Origin: CAVOOW01 sp963697675
GTDB taxonomy: Bacteria > Actinomycetota > Actinomycetes > JACCUZ01
Reading direction: 5' to 3'
DNA: 64,000 nt
Assembly: GCA_963697675.1 (NCBI GenBank)
Contig: CAVOOW010000010.1
Location: forward strand, 62,001 to 126,000
Of this stretch, positions 1 through 8,064 are shown in pieces (positions within the stretch are counted from its first letter, which is position 1; every line of letters begins with the position of its first letter). The translations under genes were made by a program, and so were the position numbers. A model generated the notes under the pieces. That model saw nothing but the letters and a program-made list of their open reading frames with translations, searched no databases and was not told where the DNA came from.

Positions 1-50
1 GAGAGCCGAAGCGAGCCGGGGTCGATGTCGTGATCGCGAGGGGCACACTG

Positions 51-341
51 ATGGCTTACGGAATCGTTCACCAGTTCACAGGTGGCACCAAGGAACAATA
101 TGAAGCATCGATCGCGGCGGTGCACCCAGCCGACGGCGGTCTACCGGCCGGGCAGTTGTTCCATGCGGCCGGGCCGTCCACGGAGGGCTGGACCATCGTC
201 GCCATCCACGACACCCAGGAGAGTTGGGAAACGTTCCGCGACACCATCCTTGGTCCACGCATGCAGGCCGGCATCGACGGCGGGTTCACCTCGCCTCCGG
301 AGGAAACCGGGTTCGAGGTGTTCAACGAAGTCCGCACCTGA
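51..341 (+). CDS. Small conserved-looking protein, possible dimeric alpha/beta-barrel fold
   Basis: Encodes 96 residues with no signal peptide, membrane segment or cysteine. The pattern 'YGIVHQFTGGTKEQYEAS' followed by 'GWTIVAIHDTQESWETF' resembles small ferredoxin-like proteins of the antibiotic-biosynthesis-monooxygenase or Dabb type, which form dimeric barrels; this is a guess from residue pattern only. The ATG at 51 is preferred over upstream starts because GAGGGG lies at 38-43, seven bases before it. It is intact, unlike the next four kilobases. No operon partner is visible. A catalytic role cannot be assigned. Confidence 0.7.
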   Translation: MAYGIVHQFTGGTKEQYEASIAAVHPADGGLPAGQLFHAAGPSTEGWTIVAIHDTQESWETFRDTILGPRMQAGIDGGFTSPPEETGFEVFNEVRT

Positions 342-479
342 TCAAGCACAGGATGCAGGCCCGCAAGGTCGAGCGCTCGCCCGCACCGCGGCATGAGCAA
401 CGTAACGCGACGAAGTCAAGGGGGGCGGGGTGCTGCGTCCGTCTCCTCGTGCTCTGCCTAGCTAAAAACCGCGCACCCG

Positions 480-738
480 CGCGCGCATGGCGGCAAACGC
501 TGACCGGACTCACCGTGGCGCCACCGCCAACCGAAACCGGAACGATCACCGCACCCACGCTGATCATCTGAGGTGACAGCGACGAGCTGCTGACTCGGGC
601 CGACGAGCAGGCCCTGGCAGACGCAATCTCCGGTTCGCGGTTCGTCGTGTACGAGACACGGGCCACCTCGTCCTCTGGGAACAGCCTGAACGCGTAGCTA
701 CCGATCTCACGTTCTTCGTCACGAACCTGTCCGACTGA
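480..738 (+). pseudogene. Relic of an alpha/beta-hydrolase C-terminus
   Basis: Joining two frames gives 'TITAPTLII', a stop where Trp is expected, then 'GDSDELLTRADEQALADAI', 'SGSRFVVYE', and after a frame change near 655 'TGHLVLWEQPERVATDL' ending at TGA 736-738. This is the typical end of an alpha/beta-hydrolase: the strand before the acid, the acid (GDSDE) and the catalytic His (TGHLVLWE). The nucleophile half is missing. At least one nonsense change and one frameshift are present, so it is a dead fragment. The family call is reasonably sure from the motif order; the substrate is unknown. Confidence 0.6.
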
Positions 739-1281
739 CCCCGCCGCAGCCGCCACACTTGAACGACTACGCCGATAGCCAAACTCGCCCACGTGCGTTG
801 CGAGTTGCTGCTCGATTGCGCGTGCGCCCGCGATGTCAGACGGCACCATGGATGACGCGCAACACTGGCGGCCAGATGACCGGCTAACCGGCGCCCACTG
901 GGTGCCGTTGGCTCCTGTCATTGTCAGATAGACAGATACGTCTCCGCCCGGGAACAGCCGTTCACCGCTTGCGGGCGCCGAACTCGCGCGCCCGCATGCC
1001 AAATCTCCACGATCACCGCGCCCTCTCGAGAGCGCTCGGCCGCCACCGAGCAGTCAAGCACTCGCACTCGGCTGGTGTGACGGAGATCCCTACGGATCGG
1101 CCTCGAAATCCAAGAACCGTAACCAATCGAGGAGCCTGTTGCCCGATCCCTTACGAAACAGCTCGTCGGGAACCCGCTGTCGGAGCCCGCGGACGACGGC
1201 ACGCGCGTCCAGCGCAAGAAGCACGTCAGTCACACCGGCGATACCCTCGACCCGGCACGACTCTCTCGCTCGATTCGTTCT
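739..1281. other. Gap without a supported gene
   Basis: No reading frame here has a convincing start, ribosome site or family signature. On the minus strand around 1089-1236 a short stretch ends '...NRLLDWLRFLDFEADP' before a stop and could be the tail of a lost gene, but nothing supports a name. Confidence 0.4.
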
Positions 1282-1425
1282 TCAGCTCGAGAAGCTGATG
1301 AACCCCGGAAACAGGCCGAACAGAACCGTCACCGACAGCACGAGAAAGACGACCGGCACCGCTAGTGCGACCGCAATACCTTCCGACCACGCGGGTGGCG
1401 GCCCCTGTGTTACCAACGGAGTCAC
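1282..1425 (-). pseudogene. Possible C-terminal fragment of a membrane protein (NuoN/MrpD-like)
   Basis: On the minus strand a frame reads 'PPPAWSEGIAVALAVPVV' followed by a hydrophobic run and 'LFGLFPGFISFSS' before TGA at 1282-1284. A Pro-Trp-Ser segment leading into a last membrane helix with Leu-Phe-Gly-Leu-Phe-Pro resembles the end of proton-pumping NADH dehydrogenase or Mrp antiporter subunits. No start, no upstream domain and no ribosome site are seen, so at best it is a fragment. The assignment rests on about 45 residues and could be chance. Confidence 0.25.
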
Positions 1426-1508
1426 CCCTTGGAGAGATCAGGGCGGTCGCACTTAACTCGGCTCCGGGGTCACCGAAGGACCGAAAGTCGCTGCTGTGAA
1501 CCCCCGGG

Positions 1509-2554
1509 CTAGAGCTCGCACCCCGGCGCGTGTCTCGGGCTGCGGCAAATGTCGATGCCACGTCCGCCGTGGATAGCGTCCCGACCGGGGCCGCCGAAGA
1601 TGTGGTCGTCCCCTCGGTTGCCGTGCAGGGTGTCTTGGCCTCGGCCACCGCGCAGCGTGTCGTTGCCGGTTCTGCCGCGCAGCGTGTCACGGCCGGATCC
1701 GCCGAAGAGCAGGTCGGGGCGGTAAGCGCTATTGAGCGTGTCGTTGCCTGAACCACCGTGCAAGGTTTGTATGTACTTCTCCGGGTCGATCTCCTCTGAG
1801 TTGGTGTTGTCACCGTACAACCTGTCGTTGCCCGTTCCGCCGCGCAGCGTTTGTTTGTAAGCCCCGGCCTGAAGGATGTCATCGCCAAGCCCACCGACCA
1901 GAGTGTTGTCGCCCCAGTAGCCCTTCAGCGTGTCGTTGCCCGAGCCGCCGCGCAACTCATCGTCGTCGCCCGGTATGGAGTTGGCCGGGGGATTGTCGTC
2001 GAAACCTTCGCTATCGAACACTCTGTCGTCACCAGCGCCCCCGTCCATGACGTCGTCGCCCCAGAGGCCCATCACAAAGTCGTCACCGTCTTCACCGTAG
2101 AGAAAGTCATTGCCGATTCCGCCGTACAGACCGTCGTTGCCTGTGCCGCCGTGCAACTCGTCATCTGCGCCACAAACGACAGGGTCAGAGCAAATGAATG
2201 AATTGTCACCATCCATGTCGTCGTGCCCGGGCCGCCGTCCATCCGATCCGCCCGAACGGCCCCGAGAAGGAGTCCCGGTCATCGCCTGCGACGTCGTCGT
2301 CGCCGGCACCGGCGCAGATCGTGTCGTTTCCCTCCAAGCCACGAATCACATCGTTTCCGCCGAGCCCGACAATCACGTCGTCTCCAGCCGTGCCGTTCAG
2401 GGTGTCGTCCCCTTCAGTGCCGACGATTGTTGGCGTCTGCCCGAAGCACGTCGCGACAGCCTGCGCGGATGGGGCCGCAATGGTGAACGCGCCGATCAAT
2501 CAGGACGGTGGCTGCCCCTGCGGCAATGGTCGAACGGATCGTGGCTGATCTCAT
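1509..2554 (-). pseudogene. Secreted RTX-type (hemolysin-like) calcium-binding repeat protein, frameshifted
   Basis: The main frame carries many glycine/aspartate nonapeptides (GGTGNDGLYGG, GGSGNDTLKG, GGRGQDTLHG), the parallel beta-roll repeat that binds calcium in secreted actinobacterial proteins. The start ATG at 2554-2552 follows AAAGGGG and opens a signal peptide 'MRSATIRSTIAAGAATVL'. That peptide continues as 'IGAFTIAAPSAQA' only after a shift near 2500, where about four bases appear duplicated. A second shift near 2240-2260 separates the first two repeats from the rest. Repaired length would be about 345 residues. No toxin or enzyme domain is seen, so it is probably a structural or surface repeat protein. 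A relative lies at 30.3 kb. Confidence 0.75.
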
Positions 2555-2689
2555 GGCGTTCCCCTTTCCGACTGCCGATGCTGCCAATGTCGAGGACGGC
2601 CGAGAAAGGGTCGAGGTTCGGGTGGGGGCGGTCGTTCGCTACAGCACAGCCGCGCGACGGTCCCTCGTCCCGTCGTGGCCGCCCATACC

Positions 2690-4831
2690 GTGACCCCGCT
2701 GCGGGGGTGCCCACGACCAGGCGCGCCCGCGCCTCGGCGGACGCGCAGCGTGGTTTTCGACCGGCGCATCAAGGCGATTTGCCGACACGTCGCGGTACGC
2801 CGCCACCGCCTCCGAGATCTACCACGCGACCCTGCGCGGTCAGCTGCCCCGACGGCTCGGGGTTGGCTGGACAACCCCGGCCCGTGGGCGCCCGGAGATC
2901 GCCGGGATCCCGCGGACTCTTCTGCGGTTGTTCTCCACCCGCCGCCGCCAGATCGAAGCCGAGCTCGACCGCGCCGGGCAGGCCGGTCCCGCCGCCGCCC
3001 AACGTGCCTGCCTGACCACCCGCCCGGCCAAGACCCACGTGCGGGAACAGTCGCTGCGCGACCGGTGGGACGACCAGACTCGAGCCGCCGGGCACGATCC
3101 GCAAGGCTCATCTCCAGTGCCCTCGGCCGGCAACGCCTACCCGTGGTACCCGACGTCGCTTCGCTGGAGACCGAGTTGCTCGGGCCGGCCGGGGTCACCC
3201 GGCACCAGACCAGCTTCGACCGCGGCGATCTGCTCCAGGCTCTGTGCCAGACCATCCCCCACGGGCTGCCAGTCGACCACCGCCACCTCGAGCACCTCGC
3301 CGACCGCGTCCTCGCCGGGCGAGATGCCGTGCCCCTGCTCACCCGCGACGACGACGGCCAACGCCGCTACTCCACCGCCGAACTGCTCGCCACCGAACGC
3401 CGCGCGCTGGCCCTCGCCGGGCACCTGCGCCGCCAGCCCGGCGCACCCATGGACCCAGCCGTGGTGGCCGCGGCGACCGACAACTCGCGGGTGTCCGCCG
3501 AACAGGCAGACGTGATCCGGCAGCTCACCGACTCCGCACGCCTCGCAGTAATCGTCGGCGCGGCCGGGACCGGGAAGACCGCCGCGCTCGCCGCCGCACA
3601 TAAGGCGTGGCAGGCCGCCGGCGTCGAGGTTCAGGGCACCGCTTTTGGCCGCGGTCACCGCCCGGCGGCTGGCTGACGCCACCGGCATCCCCGCCTGCTC
3701 ACTCGCCCGGCTGCTCGCCGACGCGAATCAACCCGACCCGGCCACCGGGCAATCCCGCGGGCTGCACCGGGGCGCGGGGTCGTCGTCCTGGACGAGGCCG
3801 GCATCGTCGACACCCGCCAGCTCGCCGCGCTGCTCACCCCCGCCGCGATCAGCCGCACGATGCTCGTGCTGGTCGGGGACCCCCGCCAGCTGCCCGAGAT
3901 CGAAGCCGGCGGCCTGTTCACCCAACTCGCCCGCGATCCGAACACGCTGCACCTGACCGGCAACCGCCGCCAACGCGAGCCGTGGGAACGCGACGCACTC
4001 GCCAGGCTGCGCGCCGGGAACATCGACCCGGCCATCGACGCGTACACCGCGCACTGGCGCATCCACGACAGTCACGATCCCGAAGCGCTCCGGGCAGAAC
4101 TCGTCAGGGACTACCTCCACGCGCGAGCCCAGGCCGAGAACCACTACGGCGTCGCGATCCTCGCCACCAGCCGGGCCGACGTCGCACACCTCAACGCGCT
4201 AGTCCGCGCGGCACTCATCGCCCGAGGCGAACTCGGAGCAACAACCCTGCACCTGCACGCCGACGACACAGGTCACCTTGTCGCGGCCGACGACTCTCTC
4301 GAGATGCGAACACGCGACTTGGTCATCATCGGCCGCAACGACAATCGGCTCGGCCTCTACAACGGCACCCGCGGCATCGTCACCGCCGTTGACGTCGCGG
4401 CGGACTCGCTGACGCTGCGCACCGACGACGACCGCGACGTCACCGTCACCCCCACCTGGGCGGCTCGCCACGGCCTGAGCCACGCCTACGCCATGACGTT
4501 GCACAAGGCACAAGGCCTCACCGTCGACCACGCACTGCTCTACGGCAGCGACGCACTGACCCGGGAAGCCGGCTACGTCGGGCTGTCCCGCGGCAAACGC
4601 GAGAACCACATTTACCTATGCCCCACAACGCGAAACTCCGGGGCCGGTGAGTGCGACTTCAACAAACCCGACCCGCTCGCCGACGAACAACTACTGATCA
4701 CCGCCCTCGCCCGACGCCTGCACGCCAGCTGCACCCATCAACTCGCCAGCTACCAGCAACCCGGCGGCTGGGCACGCCCCGGACCCTACGACGAACCATC
4801 CCGCACCCGAATGGAAGGCCGCAGCTTATGA
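2690..4831 (+). pseudogene. MobF (TrwC/TraA-like) conjugative relaxase-helicase relic
   Basis: Reading across three frames gives the end of a TrwC relaxase domain ('ASEIYHATLRGQLPRRLG', 'EIAGIPRTLLRLFSTRRR'), then a RecD-like helicase with Walker A 'GAAGTGKTAAL' near 3560, Walker B 'VVVLDEAGIVD' near 3785, 'LVGDPRQLPEIEAGG' and the late motif 'YAMTLHKAQGLTVDHALLYG'. Such proteins nick and unwind plasmid or ICE DNA during conjugation. The N-terminal catalytic tyrosines and HHH metal site are missing upstream of 2690. Frameshifts lie near 3100, 3650 and 3780. The last frame ends at TGA 4829-4831, overlapping the next gene start as ATGA. It is the remnant of an integrative element that used tRNA-Val(CAC). 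Confidence 0.85.
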
Positions 4832-5157
4832 CCATGCACCGCTTCCCCGAACAGCTCGACGACACCAGGCCGTCCACCCCGCCCGCGCGCGCGGGACAAT
4901 CCCCTACGAATGCAGCGGGGGTTCACAACCTTCACGACGGCTGGTTGAGACCACAGGAGGTGCACGGCCAGCGGCTCTTGCTCACCGTCTCCGAGGCCGC
5001 CCGGCAGCTCGGCATCGGCCGCAGCCTGCTCTACGAGCTGCTCGCCGACGGCCAGGTCGAGTCCATCCACGTCGGCCGGCTCCGTCGCATCCCCATCGAC
5101 GCCCTCGCCGCCTACATCGATCGCCAGCGCCCGAGCCGAGCGGGCGTCGCCAGTTGA
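4828..5157 (+). CDS. Excisionase / AlpA-type helix-turn-helix protein
   Basis: A 109-residue protein with a disordered first half and a C-terminal winged-helix DNA-binding domain: 'LLTVSEAARQLGIGRSLLY', then 'ELLADGQVESIHVGRLRRIP' and 'DALAAYIDR'. This is the signature of excisionases and AlpA-like proteins that direct an integrase towards excision. The ATG at 4828 overlaps the relaxase stop by four bases. In intact actinobacterial elements the integrase gene follows directly, but here only about 130 bp with arm-like repeats remain before tRNA-Val. It is therefore an orphan excisionase, which might still act with an integrase supplied from elsewhere (inference). Confidence 0.85.
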   Translation: MTMHRFPEQLDDTRPSTPPARAGQSPTNAAGVHNLHDGWLRPQEVHGQRLLLTVSEAARQLGIGRSLLYELLADGQVESIHVGRLRRIPIDALAAYIDRQRPSRAGVAS

Positions 5158-5236
5158 GATGTCTCGGCGCAGTCGAACCTCATGCGCCGCAACGGCGACA
5201 GGGCACGTCCGGCGACGGCCGCCCGTGACCCCCGAT

Positions 5237-5277
5237 GTCCGCAAACACGCGGCAAAGTCTGCGGACAATCTGCGGAC
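5237..5277. repeat. Paired TGCGGAC heptamers beside tRNA-Val(CAC), probable integrase arm sites
   Basis: TGCGGAC occurs at 5260-5266 and 5271-5277 (11-bp period), with its inverse GTCCGCA at 5237-5243. The pair lies about 60 bp from the tRNA 3' end. The same heptamer pair at the same distance borders the tRNA-Lys modules. Tyrosine integrases bind such arm repeats near the core site. Confidence 0.55.
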
Positions 5278-5287
5278 AAACGATCTT

Positions 5288-5319
5288 GAGGCCGGATTCG
5301 AAAGCTCGAATCCGGCCTC
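5288..5319. terminator. Strong hairpin downstream of tRNA-Val(CAC)
   Basis: A 14-bp inverted repeat (GAGGCCGGATTCGA paired with TCGAATCCGGCCTC) with a four-base loop lies just past the tRNA 3' end. No T-run follows on the tRNA strand, so it may be a stem-type terminator or part of the att region. Confidence 0.5.
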
Positions 5320-5336
5320 TGACCTGGGGTTTTGTG

Positions 5337-5408
5337 TGGGCGATACTGGGATCGAACCAGTGACCTCCTCGGTGTGAACGAGGCGCTCTACCGCTGAGCC
5401 AATCGCCC
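5337..5408 (-). tRNA. tRNA-Val(CAC)
   Basis: The minus strand folds as a 72-nt cloverleaf with acceptor GGGCGAT/ATCGCCC and discriminator A. The anticodon loop is TTCACAC, anticodon CAC, between stems CCTCG and CGAGG. CCA is not encoded. The 3' end faces the relic relaxase/excisionase element, as expected for a tRNA used as an attachment site. Confidence 0.97.
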
Positions 5409-5452
5409 TGACGTCCGCTTCCGAACGAGCCGCAACCTTACCGGATGACCGC

Positions 5453-5869
5453 TCAATCGATCAGCGGCAGCCACGCAGGCAGACCCACCACCTCCGCGTA
5501 GATGGCGATCGCGCCGGCCACGAAGGCGAGTCCGACCAGCCCGATCAGCGCGCGCACGATGAGCGACTGGCGCAACACCCATTCGGTCCATCCCTGCACC
5601 TTGTCGCGCGCGAAACGCAGCAGACGGTCGGCCCAGGCGAACTCCGTCGAGAGGACGGCAAGGCCACCGAAGACGATCAGCCAGCCCGGGCCGGGCAGTG
5701 GGATCAGTGCGAGACCTGTGATGACGATGGCGAACCCGATGATCGCGATGATCACCCGATAGGCGATCTCCAGCCCCCGGTTGCGGGCGACGAAGCGGCG
5801 CAGGCCGTATCGCTGCGCGGCATTGTGGAGTGACGTTGCGTGATTTTTACCATCGTGCTCGTCGCCCAC
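5453..5869 (-). CDS. PGPGW-motif membrane protein (TIGR02611-like)
   Basis: A 138-residue inner-membrane protein. After a polar segment come two close hydrophobic helices around 'IPLPGPGWLIVFGGLAVL', the PGPGW signature of an actinobacterial family of unknown function, then an amphipathic stretch and a final pair of helices ending 'GLPAWLPLID'. GTG at 5869-5867 is preferred because AAAGGGG lies five bases upstream; an ATG at 5923 would add 18 Cys/Gln/Gly-rich residues and has no clear ribosome site. The gene is monocistronic and divergent from ssgB. The family is sure; the function is unknown. Confidence 0.85.
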   Translation of the reverse strand: MGDEHDGKNHATSLHNAAQRYGLRRFVARNRGLEIAYRVIIAIIGFAIVITGLALIPLPGPGWLIVFGGLAVLSTEFAWADRLLRFARDKVQGWTEWVLRQSLIVRALIGLVGLAFVAGAIAIYAEVVGLPAWLPLID

Positions 5870-6053
5870 ACCCGCCCCTTTCTGCCCGCTTTGCCCGACC
5901 TCGCACCAGTTGCATACGCCCATCTCGCTGGACTTCGTAACACCCTAGAGAGCAACTCGTTCATTCCCACGACCGCACGAGGTTTTCCGGGCTTGTGAAA
6001 CGGGGACCCTCTTGGCAGCGACAACCCCCTGAAGGGTCGTGAAGGAGATCAGA

Positions 6054-6479
6054 ATGAACAGTTGGGCCCCTACAACCGTTACCCGCGAGGTCACTGTGCA
6101 GCTCGTGGCCCCCGGTGACGGCAGTGTTGCCCTCCCGGTCATCCTGCATTACGACGTGGCAGACCCCTATGCCGTGCATGCGACTTTCCGCACCGGCCAT
6201 GGAGAAGGCGTCTCCTGGGTCTTCGCCCGCGAGCTGCTCACCCTGGGTGTCCACCACCCCTCGGGAGATGGCGACGTACGAGTGTGGCCGTCGTGGAGCT
6301 CCGGCTCCGAGGTCATCTTCATCGGACTCACGTCACCCGATGGCGAGGCTCTGCTGCAGGCGCCGACCCGTGAGCTCGTCGATTTCCTCGGACGCAGCTA
6401 TTCGGTCTGTCCGACCGGCGAGGAGATCGGGCACCTCGACGTCGACGCGGCGATCACTGCACTGCTCGCGTCCACCTGA
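6054..6479 (+). CDS. ssgB: SsgB-type sporulation/cell-division regulator (SsgA family)
   Basis: A 141-residue SsgA-like protein. In sporulating actinomycetes these cytoplasmic proteins position division machinery, SsgB recruiting FtsZ to septum sites. Diagnostic stretches are 'LHYDVADPYAVHATFRTG', 'WVFARELLTLGVHHPSGDG' and 'DVRVWPSWSSG'. The ATG at 6054 follows GAAGGAG at 6041-6047. The length and the DPYAVHATF core match SsgB rather than the more divergent paralogues. Its last 82 bases overlap the convergent EamA gene. The upstream 130 bp probably hold its promoter, though no consensus is clear. Family certain; SsgB rather than another paralogue likely. Confidence 0.88.
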   Translation: MNSWAPTTVTREVTVQLVAPGDGSVALPVILHYDVADPYAVHATFRTGHGEGVSWVFARELLTLGVHHPSGDGDVRVWPSWSSGSEVIFIGLTSPDGEALLQAPTRELVDFLGRSYSVCPTGEEIGHLDVDAAITALLAST

Positions 6480-7399
6480 CCCACCTGATCGTCCCCTCCC
6501 GCGGCATCGTCCCCTCCCGCGGCAGAACCGCGTCGGCTGGCCGTTGCGGCCACCACCCCCGCCAGCACGATGACGCATCCGGTCAGCTGCACCACCGACG
6601 GCCGCTCGCCGAGCACGGCTGCGGCCAGCGCCACTGACGCGACCGGCTGCAGAAGCAGGACGACCGAGGTGAGCGCGGCCGGCACGCGCGGTAGCGAGAT
6701 CGCGATGAGCAGCCACCCCGCCACCTGCGAGGTGATCGCGAGGGTGAGCAGCCAGCCGTGCGACGGCCATGAGGGCACCAGGTCGACGCCTCCCGACACG
6801 GGACCGAGCGCGATGCAGAACACGGCGCCGACGGCTGTCGCGTCGAACAGCGGGCCGGCCGCCCGCCGCAGGTCCTTGCTGCCTTCTCGCAGCACCAAGA
6901 GGAATCCGGCGTAGGCGAGCGACGTGGCCGCGCCGAAGACGACGCCCAACATCGGGTTCTTGCCGTAGGCACCGTCGCCCACGACGCCGGAGATGAGCAC
7001 AACCCCGATGAGTACGAAGGGGACGGCGGCGATCAGCCGCGCGCTCGGTCGCTCACCCAGCCACCACCAGGCGATGAACCCGACGATCACCACCTGCAGG
7101 TTCCCGAGCACGGTGGCGATGCCGGCACCGACGGCCGCGATCGCGTGATGCCAGAGCACCAGGTCGATCGCGAAGAACACGCCGGCCCCGGCAGCAATGA
7201 GGCGGGCGCGGAGCGGGCGGCGACCCAGGCGTCGGTCCTCGAGCAGCATCAGCACACCGAGGAACGGCAGCGCGTAGAGGCAGCGGAACGTGGCCGCCGT
7301 TGCCGGCGCGGTGTCCGCGAGGCTGACGAGGGTGGCCGAGCTGGCGATGCACGCCGCGCCGGCGGCTGCTGCCAAGACCGGCCGGTCGCGCAGCGCCAC
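6398..7399 (-). CDS. EamA/DMT-superfamily exporter
   Basis: A 333-residue inner-membrane protein with about ten hydrophobic helices in two EamA halves, for example 'GIATVLGNLQVVIVGFIAWW' near residue 95 and 'LLLQPVASVALAAAVLGE' near 265. The 'LLQPVxAxxxAxxxLGE' element is the hallmark of drug/metabolite exporters. The start is a GTG at 7399 preceded by AGGGAGGG. The tail after about residue 290 is polar and Ser/Asp-rich; it is encoded across the convergent end of ssgB, so it may be an extension that arose by stop-codon loss. The substrate is unknown. The divergent CGNR gene is the likely regulator. Confidence 0.87.
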   Translation of the reverse strand: MALRDRPVLAAAAGAACIASSATLVSLADTAPATAATFRCLYALPFLGVLMLLEDRRLGRRPLRARLIAAGAGVFFAIDLVLWHHAIAAVGAGIATVLGNLQVVIVGFIAWWWLGERPSARLIAAVPFVLIGVVLISGVVGDGAYGKNPMLGVVFGAATSLAYAGFLLVLREGSKDLRRAAGPLFDATAVGAVFCIALGPVSGGVDLVPSWPSHGWLLTLAITSQVAGWLLIAISLPRVPAALTSVVLLLQPVASVALAAAVLGERPSVVQLTGCVIVLAGVVAATASRRGSAAGGDDAAGGDDQVGQVDASSAVIAASTSRCPISSPVGQTE

Positions 7400-7448
7400 G
7401 CGTTACCCTCCCTGATCGAGCAGCATCCCTTTCCGGGATCGCAGCCGT

Positions 7449-7475
7449 CAGTAGCATCATCGCAGTACGCTACTG
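7449..7475. promoter_or_regulatory. Inverted repeat between EamA exporter and CGNR regulator
   Basis: Perfect 7-bp arms CAGTAGC (7449-7455) and GCTACTG (7469-7475) lie in the 106-bp divergent intergenic region, about 30 bp before the CGNR start. The placement suits an operator for the CGNR protein acting on both promoters. Confidence 0.45.
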
Positions 7476-7505
7476 TCCTCGCCACGATAGCAGCGGGAGG
7501 TGGTC

Positions 7506-8057
7506 ATGGAACTCGGACATGACTCGGTCTGTGCGCTCGCCACGATCGTCGATCTGGTCAACAGCTCGCCGAGCGTCACCGGCGAGGAGACGTTGCCCGA
7601 CCTCGCCGCACTGCACGCGCTCGTGGAGCGGCGGGCGATCTCGGACGTCGGCATCCTCACCGCTGACGACCTGTCCCAGGTCCACCGCCTGCGGATCCGG
7701 CTCAACGAAATCTTCCGGGCTCCCGATCAGGCCAGCGCGATCAGCCTGGTCAACGCGCTGGTCGCCGACGCCCGGACCACCCCGCGTCTGACCGACCACG
7801 ACGGGTGGCCGCTGCACATCCACTACTTCACGCCCGGCGCCCGACTCGCCGAGCACCTGGCGGCCGACGGCGCAATGGCCCTGGCGTTCGTGATCGCGGC
7901 CGGCGAGTGGCACCGGCTCGCGACATGCGCAGCCCCCGACTGCGATCGAGTGCTGGTCGACCTCTCGCGCAATCGATCGAAGCGCTATTGCGATGCGCGC
8001 ACCTGCGGCAATCGGCTGCATGTCGCGGCCTACCGCGCCCGGCAGAAGACCGGCTGA
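7506..8057 (+). CDS. CGNR zinc-finger transcriptional regulator
   Basis: A 183-residue protein of the ABATE/CGNR family. The N-terminal region (about 1-130) is the ABATE ligand-sensing-like domain; the C-terminus carries the zinc finger 'CAAPDCDRVLVDLSRNRSK' then 'YCDARTCGNR', ending in the CGNR tetrad. Such proteins are thought to be stress-linked regulators. ATG at 7506 follows GCGGGAGG. It is divergent from an EamA exporter and shares an inverted repeat with it, which suggests local control of export. The hydroxyacid-oxidase gene starts eight bases downstream, so they are probably co-transcribed. Confidence 0.9.
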   Translation: MELGHDSVCALATIVDLVNSSPSVTGEETLPDLAALHALVERRAISDVGILTADDLSQVHRLRIRLNEIFRAPDQASAISLVNALVADARTTPRLTDHDGWPLHIHYFTPGARLAEHLAADGAMALAFVIAAGEWHRLATCAAPDCDRVLVDLSRNRSKRYCDARTCGNRLHVAAYRARQKTG

Positions 8058-8064
8058 CCCACCG

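Noticed and set aside
1509..2554. RTX toxin
   Set aside because: Only calcium-binding repeats and a Sec signal are present; no toxin domain, activator or type I secretion genes.
2675..5157. Intact ICE or plasmid
   Set aside because: The relaxase lacks its catalytic N-terminus and has three shifts; replication and integrase genes are missing.
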